Assembly: GCA_902767725.1 (NCBI GenBank)
Contig: CACXIM010000006.1
Coordinates: forward strand, 1-64,000
Source: an uncultured Bacteroidia bacterium
Lineage (GTDB): Bacteria; Bacteroidota; Bacteroidia; Bacteroidales; F082
DNA length: 64,000 nt
Direction of reading: 5' to 3'
Of the stretch, positions 35,949-45,267 are shown piece after piece. Every line of letters starts with the position of its first letter. The stretch's first letter is position 1. Position numbers and translations under genes: made by a program. The notes beneath the pieces are model-generated. The model had not been told where the DNA came from, did not search any database, and saw only the letters and a list, made by a program, of their open reading frames with translations.

Positions 35949-37880
35949 TTGAACCGTAATTTCCTGATTCTCTTTTTTCTTTTTGTTGGCGTGATGCCAT
36001 TGAGGCTTCATGCGCAGGATACGATTTTGTTGCAATCCGTTGAGATAACGGCGGAGAAGAACGACATCGAGGCACTGAGACCTTTGGTGGCGAAGAAGTT
36101 GGATACCTTGGTGCTGCAATCGAAAAGCACGTCCAGCCTCTCCGACTTACTTATCCAACACAGTCCTGTTTTCATCAAAACGTACGGTCCTGGGGGCACA
36201 TCCACGGCTTCGTTTCGTGGCACTACTGCCAGCCACACCCTTGTGCTTTGGAACGGCTTCCAACTCAATGCGCCGAGCCTCGGGCAGGTTGATTTCAGCA
36301 CCATCCCCGTGTTTTTGGCCGATGATGTCAGCCTCAACTGGGGTAGCGGCACTTCCAACAACAGCGGTGGCCTTGGTGGTGCGGTCAACATCGACAATAC
36401 CCACCACTTTGGCGACGGCTTCCTGCTTGACTTGAAGCAGACCTACGGCAGCTTCAACACCTTGGGAAGTTTTGTCACCGTTGGAAACTATGGTAAGAAG
36501 TTCTCTTTCCGTGTGAAAGCCTATCGCAACTCGTCGGACAACGATTTCGAATATGAGAACTTGGCCACCATCCCGCATCAGAAAATGCGACAGCGCAATG
36601 CCGACTTCGTCGACTATGGCGTGATGCCTGAGGTGAGCGTCTTGCTGGGCAGGAATGTCATCTCCGTGTCGTCGTGGAACCAATGGAACAACCGCAACCT
36701 GCCGCCTATCATGCCTAACGTGTTCAACGTCAACTCGGAGGAGTGGACGAGGGATAACTTCTCGCGCAACTTTGTCTCGTTCAAGACCTTTTGGGAGACG
36801 GGCAGCCTGCAGCTGAAGTCGGCGGCTTTCGTTGAAAACCAGCGCTATTTTTTGTTGACACGCAATCCTGTCACCAACGATTCGGTCACCTTTATCAACT
36901 CCGAAAACCATGCCCTGATTTTGCACCAGATTGCCAACTTGGAGCAGCATCTCTACAAGAGCTGGACCCTGAAAGCCAAGCTGCAGTGGGACAACGAGCA
37001 GGTGAGGAGCAACAACTATGAGGGCCTGAAGCGTCGTAACTTGGTGTCGGCCTATGCGGCGCTCAGTGGCGAGCCTTTCGATTGTGCCAGCCTCAACCTC
37101 ACGGCGCGTTACGACTGGACCGATGGCAAGAGCATGGGCCTGTTCCCGACGGCCACCTTCTCTTACCAGTTGCCTTTCTACAAGGCCATGAGCTTCACTT
37201 TAGGCTACAGCCACAACTATCGTAATCCTTCGTTGAACGACCTGTATTGGTATCCTGGCGGCAATCCCGACCTCTTGCCTGAGAATGGGCGCACCGTCGA
37301 CTTGGCCTTGAAATATGGCTTGCAGAAGGGACCTTTCAAGTTCGACCTGCGCACGGGTGGCTACTTCTCCAACGTGAAGAACTGGATCCAATGGATGCCG
37401 ACTTCCTACCGTTTCTGGGTGCCTGAAAATGTGGCCAAGGTTTATGCGCGAGGCATTGAGAACCACGTCGACGCCGCTTTTGTTAAAGAAAACTGGAAAG
37501 TCACCTTGTCGGGCAACTACGTCTTCACCGTCACCACCGACGAGAGCGAGAAAGCCTACCAGCAGGGCACCAACGGCAAGCAGCTCATCTACATCCCGCG
37601 CCACCATGCCAACTTCTTCCTCAACACCCAGTGGAAGACTTGGAACCTAAGCTATACTGTAGAAGTGACAGGTCGCCGCAGCACCTCATACAATGAACAA
37701 GAGTTCTTCGCCTACGACCTGCCTTCGTATGTGCTGCACCATGTCGCCCTTGGCAAGCAACTCAAGAAGTTCCGCATCGAGTTGCGTTGCAACAACCTTA
37801 CGGACAAGGACTACCAGAACGTCATCTGGCGCGCCATGCCGGGCAGGAGTTTTGAGGTGATGGGGGAGTTTAGGTATTAG
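35949..37880 (+). CDS. TonB-dependent outer-membrane receptor, BtuB-like
   Basis: The 643-residue protein is predicted from a TTG start, 3 bases after the previous stop; a signal peptide (to about 22, ending LHAQ) follows directly, supporting that start. A plug domain runs to about 160 (LQSVEITAEK, then SFRGTTASHTLVLWNGFQLNAPSLGQVDFS). The rest is a beta barrel with aromatic-rich strands and the C-terminal end FEVMGEFRY. BtuB-type receptors import corrinoids or similar small ligands; the substrate cannot be read from sequence. Confidence 0.88.
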   Translation: MNRNFLILFFLFVGVMPLRLHAQDTILLQSVEITAEKNDIEALRPLVAKKLDTLVLQSKSTSSLSDLLIQHSPVFIKTYGPGGTSTASFRGTTASHTLVLWNGFQLNAPSLGQVDFSTIPVFLADDVSLNWGSGTSNNSGGLGGAVNIDNTHHFGDGFLLDLKQTYGSFNTLGSFVTVGNYGKKFSFRVKAYRNSSDNDFEYENLATIPHQKMRQRNADFVDYGVMPEVSVLLGRNVISVSSWNQWNNRNLPPIMPNVFNVNSEEWTRDNFSRNFVSFKTFWETGSLQLKSAAFVENQRYFLLTRNPVTNDSVTFINSENHALILHQIANLEQHLYKSWTLKAKLQWDNEQVRSNNYEGLKRRNLVSAYAALSGEPFDCASLNLTARYDWTDGKSMGLFPTATFSYQLPFYKAMSFTLGYSHNYRNPSLNDLYWYPGGNPDLLPENGRTVDLALKYGLQKGPFKFDLRTGGYFSNVKNWIQWMPTSYRFWVPENVAKVYARGIENHVDAAFVKENWKVTLSGNYVFTVTTDESEKAYQQGTNGKQLIYIPRHHANFFLNTQWKTWNLSYTVEVTGRRSTSYNEQEFFAYDLPSYVLHHVALGKQLKKFRIELRCNNLTDKDYQNVIWRAMPGRSFEVMGEFRY

Positions 37881-37889
37881 TATAGAGTT

Positions 37890-38030
37890 AGCAGCCATGT
37901 CATCCCGATGCGGGCATGTGCGTTGGCATGGGATCTATGGCTGCGGTTTTTCCTGTGTTTTTTTGTCGGCAGGGGTTCACACCGCCTGCCTCCACGTAGG
38001 CTGTCGCCCCTTCGGGGCTTGGCTGAATAG
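37890..38030 (-). repeat. Two-module dispersed intergenic repeat (order B then A on the minus strand)
   Basis: Module A (37890-37946) reads on the minus strand ccgcagccatagatccc...atgacatggctgct. Module B (37961-38030) reads agccccgaaggggcgacagc, ggaggcagg and tgtgaacccctgccgacaaa. Both recur at 52091-52211 on the plus strand but in the order A then B. Module B contains the hairpin AGCCCCGAAGGGGCGA. Confidence 0.75.
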
Positions 38031-38085
38031 CAGTTGAAACCAGCCTTTTTTTTAGTCAAACATGAGTGGGCTGTGGAAAAAATCG

Positions 38086-38093
38086 TATCTTTG
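38086..38093 (+). promoter_or_regulatory. -7 promoter box for the type I restriction operon
   Basis: TATCTTTG matches TAnnTTTG and lies 30 bases before the hsdM start codon. Confidence 0.65.
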
Positions 38094-38123
38094 TAAAATT
38101 AATCAGTTTGAATTGTTTTCTCT

Positions 38124-40445
38124 ATGGAAACCTCTCATAATCAAATAGTATCTTTTATTTGGTCGATAGCCGACGATGTGCTACGTGATGTGTTTTTGCG
38201 TGGCCAATACCGTGATGTGATTTTGCCCATGGTGGTGTTGCGCCGTTTGGATGCCTTGCTTGAGCCTACCAAGGAAGAAGTGGAAAAGGAAAGTGGGCTG
38301 GAGAATCTGGACGAGGGCGTGCTGAAAGACATTACGGGCTTGAGTTTCTTTAATACTAGCAAGTGGACACTGAACCGGCTGAAATCGCAGGCTTCGGACA
38401 ACAACGACATCCTTTACGACAATTTCATCGAATACCTCAACGGCTTCAGCGAGAATGTGCGCGATGTGCTGAAGAACTTCGAGTATTACAACAAGGCGCG
38501 CAAGTTGGCCGACAACGACCGGCTCTTGTCCATCATCGAGAAAATCACCGACCCGCGCATCAACCTGACGGATAAGGAGGTGAAAGACCCCGATGGCATC
38601 ATGCTGCCTGCCATGACCAACATCGGCATGGGCACCGTGTTTGAGGAGCTGCTGCGTCGCTTCAACGAAGAGAACAACGAGGAAGCGGGCGAACACTTTA
38701 CGCCCCGCGATGCCATATCGCTGTTGGCGCACCTCGTTTTTGAGCCCGTGAAGGACAACCTTCCCAAGATTATCTCCTTGTACGACCCAGCTTGTGGCTC
38801 TGGTGGGATGTTGACGGAAAGCCGCGAATACCTTATGGATATTGGCGTCAGGAGTGCGGCCATCCAACTGTCGGGAACCGAAATCAACCCGGAGACTTAT
38901 GCCATTTGCAAGTCCGACTTGATTATCAAGGGCGTCGATCCTGGTGGGATGCACTTGGGCAACACCATAACCGACAACGCCTTTTCCGACAAGTCGTTTG
39001 GCTATATGATCACCAATCCGCCTTACGGCAAGTCGTGGAAGACCGACAAGGAGAAGATTTACCACGAAAAGACGCTGCTCGACCACCGTTTTGAACTGCC
39101 GTTGACCAATTTCGCCGGCGAAGAAGAGGTGCTTGACAGCACACCACGCACTTCCGACGGACAACTGCTGTTTATGCTTGAAGAGGTCGACAAGATGAAG
39201 CCTTTGGAGTTCCAGCCTCAAGGCAGCCGCGTGGCTTCCATCCACAACGGGTCGTCGTTGTTTACGGGCGACGCAGGCAGCGGCGAGAGCAACATTCGTC
39301 GTTATCTGATTGAGAATGACTTGGTGGATGCCATCATCCAATTGCCGAACAACATCTTCTATAACACAGGCATCACTACATACGTTTGGCTTTTGACCAA
39401 CAAAAAGGCCGAAAACCGCAAAGGCAAGGTGCAACTGATCGACGCTTCGCAGGCCTTTGAAAAATTGAGGAAAAACCAAGGCTCGCGCAACTGCACCATC
39501 ACGCCCGAACATCGTTCTACCATCCTGAAGACCTACATGGACTTCGTGGAAAAGGAAGCCGATGCCGACAAGGTGGCCTCCAAGATTTTCGACGGCGACG
39601 ACTTCCGCTTCTACAATGTCACCATCGAGCGGCCGTTGCGCTTGAAGAGCCAGTTCAACGCCTTGAAAATCGATGAGATGCTTTTCGACAATGGCGAACT
39701 CGAACTTTCAAAATGGCTGTACCAGACTTACGGCAACCAAGTGTTTGAAGGTTTGGACGTTGAAATTCCGAACATCAAGGAGTATTTGAACGACAACGAG
39801 ATAAAGTTGACTGACAAGAAACTGGCGAAACTCATCAGCGTTAAGGAATGGCAGAGCCGCCGCGACTTGATGGATGCGGCCAAACAACTGATGCATGCCA
39901 TCGGTACGGAGGTCTTCATGGACTACAACCAGTTTGTCGCCAATATTGAGGCTGCGGCCAAGGCGTTGAAGATGGATGTGAAAGGCAACAAGTTGAACAT
40001 CATTGCCCGTGCCATGTCGGTGACAGACCCCGAGACCGCTCCTGTCGTCAAGAAGCAACACAAAGTAGGCAGTAAGGAGGTGGAGAAACTGCTGACCACC
40101 TTTGGCGTGGACGAAAAGCGTTTGGCGGACTACGGCTATTATCCTGGCGAGAAGGGAAGCTATGTATGCCATTATGTTGAATACGAAAGCGACAGCGACC
40201 TGCGCGACACGGAGAAGATTCCCGTGAAGGAAGACATCTACGAATACTTCCAACGTGAGGTGCGTCCCTACGTGGCCGATGCGTGGATCAACCTACCGCC
40301 CACCAAGATTGGCTGTGAGATTTCGTTCAACAAGTATTTCTACAAGCCCGTGCCGCTGCGCACCTTGGAAGAGAACGAGCGCGACATCCTCGAACTCGAC
40401 CGCCAGAGCCAAGGGTTTATCCAGTCATTGTTTAATTTGATGTAA
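38124..40445 (+). CDS. hsdM: Type I restriction-modification methyltransferase subunit HsdM
   Basis: The 773-residue protein has an N-terminal helical HsdM domain (VLRRLDALLEPTKEEVEKE), then the N6-adenine methyltransferase core with DPACGSGG at 221-228 (SAM binding) and NPPY at 298-301 (catalysis). The region after 480 is longer than in a classical HsdM (about 500-550 residues) and has a helical tail of more than 200 residues. It pairs with HsdS at 42581 and HsdR at 48557, but seven other genes now intervene, so it is an interrupted type I locus. Confidence 0.93.
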   Translation: METSHNQIVSFIWSIADDVLRDVFLRGQYRDVILPMVVLRRLDALLEPTKEEVEKESGLENLDEGVLKDITGLSFFNTSKWTLNRLKSQASDNNDILYDNFIEYLNGFSENVRDVLKNFEYYNKARKLADNDRLLSIIEKITDPRINLTDKEVKDPDGIMLPAMTNIGMGTVFEELLRRFNEENNEEAGEHFTPRDAISLLAHLVFEPVKDNLPKIISLYDPACGSGGMLTESREYLMDIGVRSAAIQLSGTEINPETYAICKSDLIIKGVDPGGMHLGNTITDNAFSDKSFGYMITNPPYGKSWKTDKEKIYHEKTLLDHRFELPLTNFAGEEEVLDSTPRTSDGQLLFMLEEVDKMKPLEFQPQGSRVASIHNGSSLFTGDAGSGESNIRRYLIENDLVDAIIQLPNNIFYNTGITTYVWLLTNKKAENRKGKVQLIDASQAFEKLRKNQGSRNCTITPEHRSTILKTYMDFVEKEADADKVASKIFDGDDFRFYNVTIERPLRLKSQFNALKIDEMLFDNGELELSKWLYQTYGNQVFEGLDVEIPNIKEYLNDNEIKLTDKKLAKLISVKEWQSRRDLMDAAKQLMHAIGTEVFMDYNQFVANIEAAAKALKMDVKGNKLNIIARAMSVTDPETAPVVKKQHKVGSKEVEKLLTTFGVDEKRLADYGYYPGEKGSYVCHYVEYESDSDLRDTEKIPVKEDIYEYFQREVRPYVADAWINLPPTKIGCEISFNKYFYKPVPLRTLEENERDILELDRQSQGFIQSLFNLM

Positions 40446-40448
40446 GTT

Positions 40449-41390
40449 ATGGCAAAGAAAGATGAACATACTTACGTTCCGCCGTTTACCGTGAGTGCTG
40501 AAGCCATCAACCTGATTGCGGAAATATCCGGTCAGATAGAGCGCTATGCCATCCGTTTGGAACAGGAAGACGGCTTGCGGCTGCGCAAGGCCAACCGCAT
40601 CAAGACCATACATTCGTCGTTAGCCATTGAGGGCAACACTTTGAGCGAAGACGAGGTGCGCGACATCATTGAAGGAAAGACCGTGGTAGCACCTATTAAG
40701 CAGATTCAGGAGGTGAAAAACGCCATCGCCACCTACGAACTCTATCCCACGTTGGATGCCTTCAAGGAAAAAGACCTGCTGAAGGCGCATGGCGTGATGA
40801 TGCAGGCCTTAATCGACCATCCTGGACGTTACAGAAGTGGAGGTGTGGGTGTGTTTGGTGAGAAGGGCATAGTGCATCTGGCACCACCTGCCGAAAGGGT
40901 TCCTATTTTGATGAGCGACCTCTTCAACTGGCTGAAAAACAGCAAAGACCATTTGCTCATCCGCTCCTGCGTGTTCCATTATGAATTCGAGTTCATCCAT
41001 CCCTTCATTGACGGTAATGGTAGGACTGGTCGTCTGTGGCAATCCTTGATTCTCGGCAAGTTGCATCCTCTGTTTGAGCATTTGCCAGTGGAGAACATGG
41101 TCTATGCCAACCAACAGGCTTATTACGATGCCATTGGTGAGAGCAGCAAACAGGGGCAGTCGGGGCCGTTCATCGATTTTATGTTGGCCGAAATCTTCAA
41201 GACGCTGAAAGCACATCAAGGGGAACCTTTACCTAATAAAGTTCAGGAAGAAGTTCCTAATAAAGTTCCTAATAAAGTTCCTAATAAACTAAGGAATATG
41301 TATCCAGAATTATCCGATGCTACTTGGGATATTCATACAAGGACAGCGGCGTGCAATGGCTCGGAGAGATCTCAAGCCATTGGGACGTGA
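40449..41390 (+). CDS. Fic-domain AMPylator-like protein with abnormal C-terminus
   Basis: The 313-residue protein begins with a Fic_N-like region containing the inhibitory-helix-like S-x-I-E-G-N (SLAIEGNTLSEDEV, residues about 59-72) and has the catalytic motif HPFIDGNGRTGR from His184. It can be expected to transfer AMP to a protein. Type I loci often carry such Fic genes. After about 262 the sequence is unusual: tandem PNKV repeats and then a tail (RTAACNGSERSQAIGT) that is an out-of-frame read of an hsdS 5' remnant. The natural C-terminus is therefore probably lost. Confidence 0.85.
   Translation: MAKKDEHTYVPPFTVSAEAINLIAEISGQIERYAIRLEQEDGLRLRKANRIKTIHSSLAIEGNTLSEDEVRDIIEGKTVVAPIKQIQEVKNAIATYELYPTLDAFKEKDLLKAHGVMMQALIDHPGRYRSGGVGVFGEKGIVHLAPPAERVPILMSDLFNWLKNSKDHLLIRSCVFHYEFEFIHPFIDGNGRTGRLWQSLILGKLHPLFEHLPVENMVYANQQAYYDAIGESSKQGQSGPFIDFMLAEIFKTLKAHQGEPLPNKVQEEVPNKVPNKVPNKLRNMYPELSDATWDIHTRTAACNGSERSQAIGT
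41253..41288 (+). repeat. Three 12-base tandem repeats inside the Fic gene
   Basis: gttcctaataaa occurs three times in succession (41253, 41265, 41277), with a degenerate copy near 41231. The unit is a multiple of three and encodes VPNK, so slippage changes length but not frame. Confidence 0.85.
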
Positions 41391-41392
41391 AA
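41333..41392 (+). pseudogene. 5' remnant of an hsdS gene
   Basis: Translated in the second frame relative to fic this reads SYKDSGVQWLGEISSHWDVKK, which matches the N-terminus of HsdS at 42581 (SYKPSGVKWLGEIPNHWEVKR) and the internal half-repeat at 43207 (MKDSGVEWIGEVPEGWD). It overlaps the end of fic and abuts the next gene, marking a recombination junction. Confidence 0.85.
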
Positions 41393-41402
41393 AAAATAAA
41401 TT

Positions 41403-42584
41403 ATGATGAAAATGGAAACCAAGAATAATTTCGATGGGTTGGTTTGCAATATAACCAGCGTGCAAGACGTGTTGCAGACTCAAGCTGCACATGCCATCAA
41501 TTTGGCATTAACGACTCGCAACTGGTTGATAGGATATTATATTGTTGAGTACGAGCAGAATGGAGAAGATCGGGCTCAGTATGGCGAACAACTGTTGAAA
41601 AAACTGGCAAAACGTATTGGGCGAAAAGGATTGGGAGAACGTCGTCTTTATGAGTTTCGGCAAATGTATTCCACATACCCCAACCTTGCCATGGAAGTGG
41701 TTGCTTATTTGCATAACGGATCGGACACAAACATTTTGCGGTCAGCAACCGCAAAATTACAGATAGAAAGTGCCGAGAACGAAAAATTGCGGTTGGCAAC
41801 CGCCAAATTGTCGGAAAGCACAGAAGCATGGACTACACCGCCCGAAAAGTTGTTCTATCGACTCTCGGCCACGCACTTGATTTTACTTTCAGGCATTTCC
41901 GAACCCTTGAAACGGGCCTTTTACGAGCAGGAGGCTATAAAAGGCTGTTGGACAGTCAAGGAACTCGACCGTCAGGTGTCGTCGCTGTATTACGAGCGCA
42001 TGGGGCTTTCGAAAAACAAGATGGCTTTGCAAAAGCAATTGGCCGACAACAACCGCCCAATCGAGGCCGCCGACATCATCCACGACCCTGTGTCGTTGGA
42101 GTTTCTCGGTTTGCAGCAGCAGGATGTTTTCACCGAAACAAAACTTGAGTCCGCGATACTCAACCATCTCCAACATTTTTTGTTGGAAATGGGTACGGGG
42201 TTTTGCTTTGAGGCACGGCAAAAACGCATCCTTGTTGACCATGATTATTTCAAAGCTGATTTGGTGTTTTACCATCGAATCTTGAAATGCCATGTGATTG
42301 TTGACTTGAAGATTGACCGTTTCAGGCACGAATACGCCTCGCAACTCAATCTCTATCTCAATTATTATAGGCATGAGGTCATGCAGGAAGACGACAATCC
42401 GCCTGTTGGCATTCTGCTATGCACGGATTATGGCGAAACCACCGTGAAATATGCTATCGAAGGCCTGTCGCAGAACCTTTTTGTGAGCAAGTATAAACTT
42501 CAACTGCCTTCGGAAGACGAAATACGCGATTATTTGTTGGCGAATTTCTCCGAAGACGACTACAAACAAAACGACCAACCATGA
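41403..42584 (+). CDS. YhcG-family PD-(D/E)XK nuclease-domain protein (DUF1016)
   Basis: The 393-residue protein has the YhcG N-terminal domain (HAINLALTTRNWLIGYYIVE...QYGEQLLKKLAKRI and RRLYEFRQMY) and a C-terminal nuclease core with ADLVFYHRILKCHVIVDLK, giving the D...D-x-K catalytic pattern. Such proteins occur next to type I modules in many Bacteroidota and are thought to act in phage defence or DNA restriction. The gene overlaps hsdS by four bases (ATGA). Base composition is intermediate between hsdM and the AT-rich insert that follows. Confidence 0.85.
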   Translation: MMKMETKNNFDGLVCNITSVQDVLQTQAAHAINLALTTRNWLIGYYIVEYEQNGEDRAQYGEQLLKKLAKRIGRKGLGERRLYEFRQMYSTYPNLAMEVVAYLHNGSDTNILRSATAKLQIESAENEKLRLATAKLSESTEAWTTPPEKLFYRLSATHLILLSGISEPLKRAFYEQEAIKGCWTVKELDRQVSSLYYERMGLSKNKMALQKQLADNNRPIEAADIIHDPVSLEFLGLQQQDVFTETKLESAILNHLQHFLLEMGTGFCFEARQKRILVDHDYFKADLVFYHRILKCHVIVDLKIDRFRHEYASQLNLYLNYYRHEVMQEDDNPPVGILLCTDYGETTVKYAIEGLSQNLFVSKYKLQLPSEDEIRDYLLANFSEDDYKQNDQP

Positions 42585-43774
42585 ACCGACACCCCTCATA
42601 CAAACCCAGCGGCGTGAAATGGCTCGGAGAGATTCCGAATCATTGGGAAGTGAAGCGCTTTAAACATTTTGGGACATTTTCAAAAGGTAAATTGCCTAAA
42701 AATACTAATTTGGACGGTATAGGTTTTCCAATTATAGGCGCTTCTGAAATGAATGGAAAAGAACCTTCTGTTTTTACTGAAGATATCAATGTACCCCATT
42801 GCCTGCCATACGAGATTCTTATTTTATGGGATGGAGCAAACGCAGGATTGGTTGCTAACAATAAAAAAGGAGTTGTTGCTTCAACGGCAGTAAAATATAC
42901 TTGTATTGACGATAGTATCAATGATCGATATTTGTTTTATCTTGTTAAAAACTATCAGCGTTATTATAAAGACAAGGTTAGTGGAACGACGATTCCCCAT
43001 ATGAATATTGCCTTTATAAATGACACCCCGTTGCTTGTCCCCAAATATGCCGAGCAAACCGCCATAGCCAACTACCTCGATACCGCCACCGCGAAGATAG
43101 ACGCCGCCATAGCGCAGCAGCAGAAGATGATAGACCTCTTGAACGAACGCAAGCAAATCATCATCAACCGCGCCGTAACCAAAGGCCTCAACCCCAATGC
43201 GAAAATGAAGGACAGCGGCGTGGAATGGATTGGGGAGGTGCCGGAGGGGTGGGATACCTGTGCCTTAAAGAAAAAAGCGAAGGTTATTCTAGGAAAGATG
43301 TTATCAAATAATCCCACAAATAAATACAAATACATTTGTGCAAAAGATGTCCATTATGGTGAGATTGATACATCTGACCTTAAAGAAATGAGTTTCACAC
43401 ATGAGGAGAGGCAATTGTATGAAGTAAAAAAAGGCGATATGCTTATTGTAGAGGGAGGTGCAGGCGCTGGTGGTTGTGCAATTGTCAAGGAAGATTTGAA
43501 AAACATATACATTCAAAATTCTATCATGATTGTTAGAGGAGCAGAAAATCTCCTTAACGATTATTTATGCTTCTTCATGCAATCTATCAATCAAAAGGGT
43601 TATATAGAATATATTTGTAATAAAGCCACAATACCACATTTTACAAAAGAAAAAGTGGGCGCGGTAATAATACCTCTTCCGCCATTTAAGAAACAGGTTG
43701 AAATTGTAGATTATTTAAATACAGCAATTGCTCCAATTGATGATGCGATAAAGAATTGTGATCATCATCAATGA
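42581..43774 (+). CDS. hsdS: Type I restriction specificity subunit HsdS, truncated at the C-terminus
   Basis: The 397-residue protein has two target-recognition domains. The first begins SGVKWLGEIPNHWEV and the second MKDSGVEWIGEVPEGWD, joined by the conserved helix DAAIAQQQKMIDLLNERKQIIINRAV. The second half should end with a matching helix and a VVTGKVKV-type tail. Instead the frame ends at NCDHHQ, and the tail (IIINEVVTGKVKV) lies directly downstream in another frame. The helix is also partly deleted. This HsdS may bind DNA poorly or be unstable. The recognition domains are much more AT-rich than hsdM and hsdR. Confidence 0.88.
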   Translation: MNRHPSYKPSGVKWLGEIPNHWEVKRFKHFGTFSKGKLPKNTNLDGIGFPIIGASEMNGKEPSVFTEDINVPHCLPYEILILWDGANAGLVANNKKGVVASTAVKYTCIDDSINDRYLFYLVKNYQRYYKDKVSGTTIPHMNIAFINDTPLLVPKYAEQTAIANYLDTATAKIDAAIAQQQKMIDLLNERKQIIINRAVTKGLNPNAKMKDSGVEWIGEVPEGWDTCALKKKAKVILGKMLSNNPTNKYKYICAKDVHYGEIDTSDLKEMSFTHEERQLYEVKKGDMLIVEGGAGAGGCAIVKEDLKNIYIQNSIMIVRGAENLLNDYLCFFMQSINQKGYIEYICNKATIPHFTKEKVGAVIIPLPPFKKQVEIVDYLNTAIAPIDDAIKNCDHHQ

Positions 43775-43799
43775 AGTGGTGACGGGGAAAGTGAAAGTA
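43770..43799 (+). repeat. hsdS 3'-end scar, copy 1
   Basis: Bases 43770-43799 encode NEVVTGKVKV in the frame lost by hsdS. Together with the upstream IIII read it is the usual HsdS C-terminal motif. Two degenerate copies follow at 45236 and 46598. Confidence 0.85.
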
Positions 43800-43825
43800 A
43801 CTAATTAAAATACCTTTAATTATAT

Positions 43826-45202
43826 ATGAGAACTATATACACTCCATCAACAATCACCAAAGAGTTGGAAGATAAACTTTGGAATGATGCGCTTATCGTT
43901 TTTGACACATGCGCATTGTTGGATTTCTATTTTCTTACTGAAGAGTATCAACAAATAATGAGCGATATTCTAAACGCGTTGAAAGATAGGATTTGGATTC
44001 CAGCACATGTAAAATATGAATTTGAAAAAAACCATGAAAAAGGGGCTTCTAATCCGATAAACGAAAAATACTCAGAAACTAAAATACAGAAGAACAAATT
44101 CGTTGAAGAGCTTAAGGCTTTAATAGAATTATGGGACAAACAATATTATCACCCTTTTATAACTAAGCAATCTTTACAAACTATCAAAGACAGTCTTGCA
44201 GATATGGAACCTAGAATTGCACAAATTAAGACAATAATTTCAATGCAATATCAGGATCGAAAAAAAGAAATTCAAGACTTGAAGGATAAAGATATTGTAG
44301 GTAAAACTGTTAATCAATTAAATTATGGTGAGCCTTTATCTTTTTCAGAAATTAAAAAAATAGCTGAAGAGGGTCGTGTTAGGTATGCTAATCATATTCC
44401 TCCCGGATACAAAGATTCTGGGACAAAGTCAGGCATTAGGCAATATGGGGACTTAATCATTTGGAAAGAAATAATTCGTAAAGCTCGAGAGACCGAAAAA
44501 GATATTATCTTTATTTCAAATGATCAAAAGTCTGATTGGGTAATTACAGATGAGTCAAAAAATGATAGTCTTGCTGAAAAGCCAAATTCAAATGAACTAG
44601 GAAATCCTTGTAGAGAACTGCTTGCCGAATTCGAGGAAGAGACGGGTAGAAATATGTGGATTTATTCTACTTCATCATTTATAACTAAACTAGAAAATAT
44701 TTATAAACCGTCAACACCCCAATTAGAACTACAAGGCAAATTAGGTATCGTGCGTGATGTAATAGAACAGCTTGTTAATGAGCGTAATATCAAAAGGAAA
44801 GCTCGTGAATTTTCTCTATTAATCCGTTGTGATAATTGTGGCGAATTATTTGAAATAGATGCTAACGATTTTTCCTTTGATTGGCAGGTTGAGAGTAGTG
44901 AAGAGAGAGGTATGGGGGTTGAGAGTGAATATGTTTCTTATGAAAATTGCAAATGCCCTACATGTAATCAAGAAAATGATATTGAATTACACGTTTGGGA
45001 ATATCCTGTGGGAGCATTTAATTATCAAGATATTGATGTCTCGCATGGTTCGATTGAAAAGTCTGTAAACTTATCTCATTTCATACATTTCTACGATTAC
45101 GATGAGTGTATAAAATGTGGCGAAAGAGCTATATTAAATGACATTGGCCTTTGCGAAAACTGTCAAGATGAATTTGATAGATTCGTTAATTCTGATGATT
45201 AG
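43826..45202 (+). CDS. PIN-like ribonuclease domain protein with zinc-ribbon C-terminus
   Basis: The 458-residue protein starts with a PIN-like domain (DALIVFDTCALLDFYF, with Asp27 as the first acidic residue; later 'DLIIWKEII' and 'DIIFISNDQKSDW' fit the remaining acidic sites of DUF4935-type PIN domains). The C-terminal third has several Cys pairs: CDNCGE, CKCPTC, CIKCGE and CENC, which can form zinc ribbons. Such proteins are found in defence islands, where the PIN domain likely degrades RNA. It is strongly AT-rich and lies between two hsdS scars. Confidence 0.75.
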   Translation: MRTIYTPSTITKELEDKLWNDALIVFDTCALLDFYFLTEEYQQIMSDILNALKDRIWIPAHVKYEFEKNHEKGASNPINEKYSETKIQKNKFVEELKALIELWDKQYYHPFITKQSLQTIKDSLADMEPRIAQIKTIISMQYQDRKKEIQDLKDKDIVGKTVNQLNYGEPLSFSEIKKIAEEGRVRYANHIPPGYKDSGTKSGIRQYGDLIIWKEIIRKARETEKDIIFISNDQKSDWVITDESKNDSLAEKPNSNELGNPCRELLAEFEEETGRNMWIYSTSSFITKLENIYKPSTPQLELQGKLGIVRDVIEQLVNERNIKRKAREFSLLIRCDNCGELFEIDANDFSFDWQVESSEERGMGVESEYVSYENCKCPTCNQENDIELHVWEYPVGAFNYQDIDVSHGSIEKSVNLSHFIHFYDYDECIKCGERAILNDIGLCENCQDEFDRFVNSDD

Positions 45203-45235
45203 AAAAATATTTAGAAGCAGAAGCAGATAATAATA

Positions 45236-45265
45236 AATGAAGCGGTAATGGGAAAGGTGAAAGTA
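45236..45265 (+). repeat. hsdS 3'-end scar, copy 2
   Basis: Twenty-five of 30 bases match copy 1. In frame with the preceding bases it reads KQKQIIINEAVMGKVKVV, clearly the end of an HsdS (compare ERKQIIINRAV in the intact gene). Confidence 0.85.
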
Positions 45266-45267
45266 GT

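Noticed and set aside
37890..38030. Intergenic hairpins as a riboswitch upstream of hsdM
   Set aside because: The sequence is a dispersed repeat found also at 52091 and lies on the minus strand relative to hsdM.
38181..39512. A 443-residue frame opposite hsdM, and a similar one of 459 residues at 49148-50527 opposite hsdR
   Set aside because: Both mirror well-supported genes and contain no recognisable motif.
41253..41288. Tandem repeats as a CRISPR array
   Set aside because: Units are 12 bases without spacers and lie in a coding frame.
40449..41390. Fic protein as part of the ubiquitin-like system
   Set aside because: It is 20 kb away, inside the restriction locus, and belongs to the common Fic genes found with type I systems.
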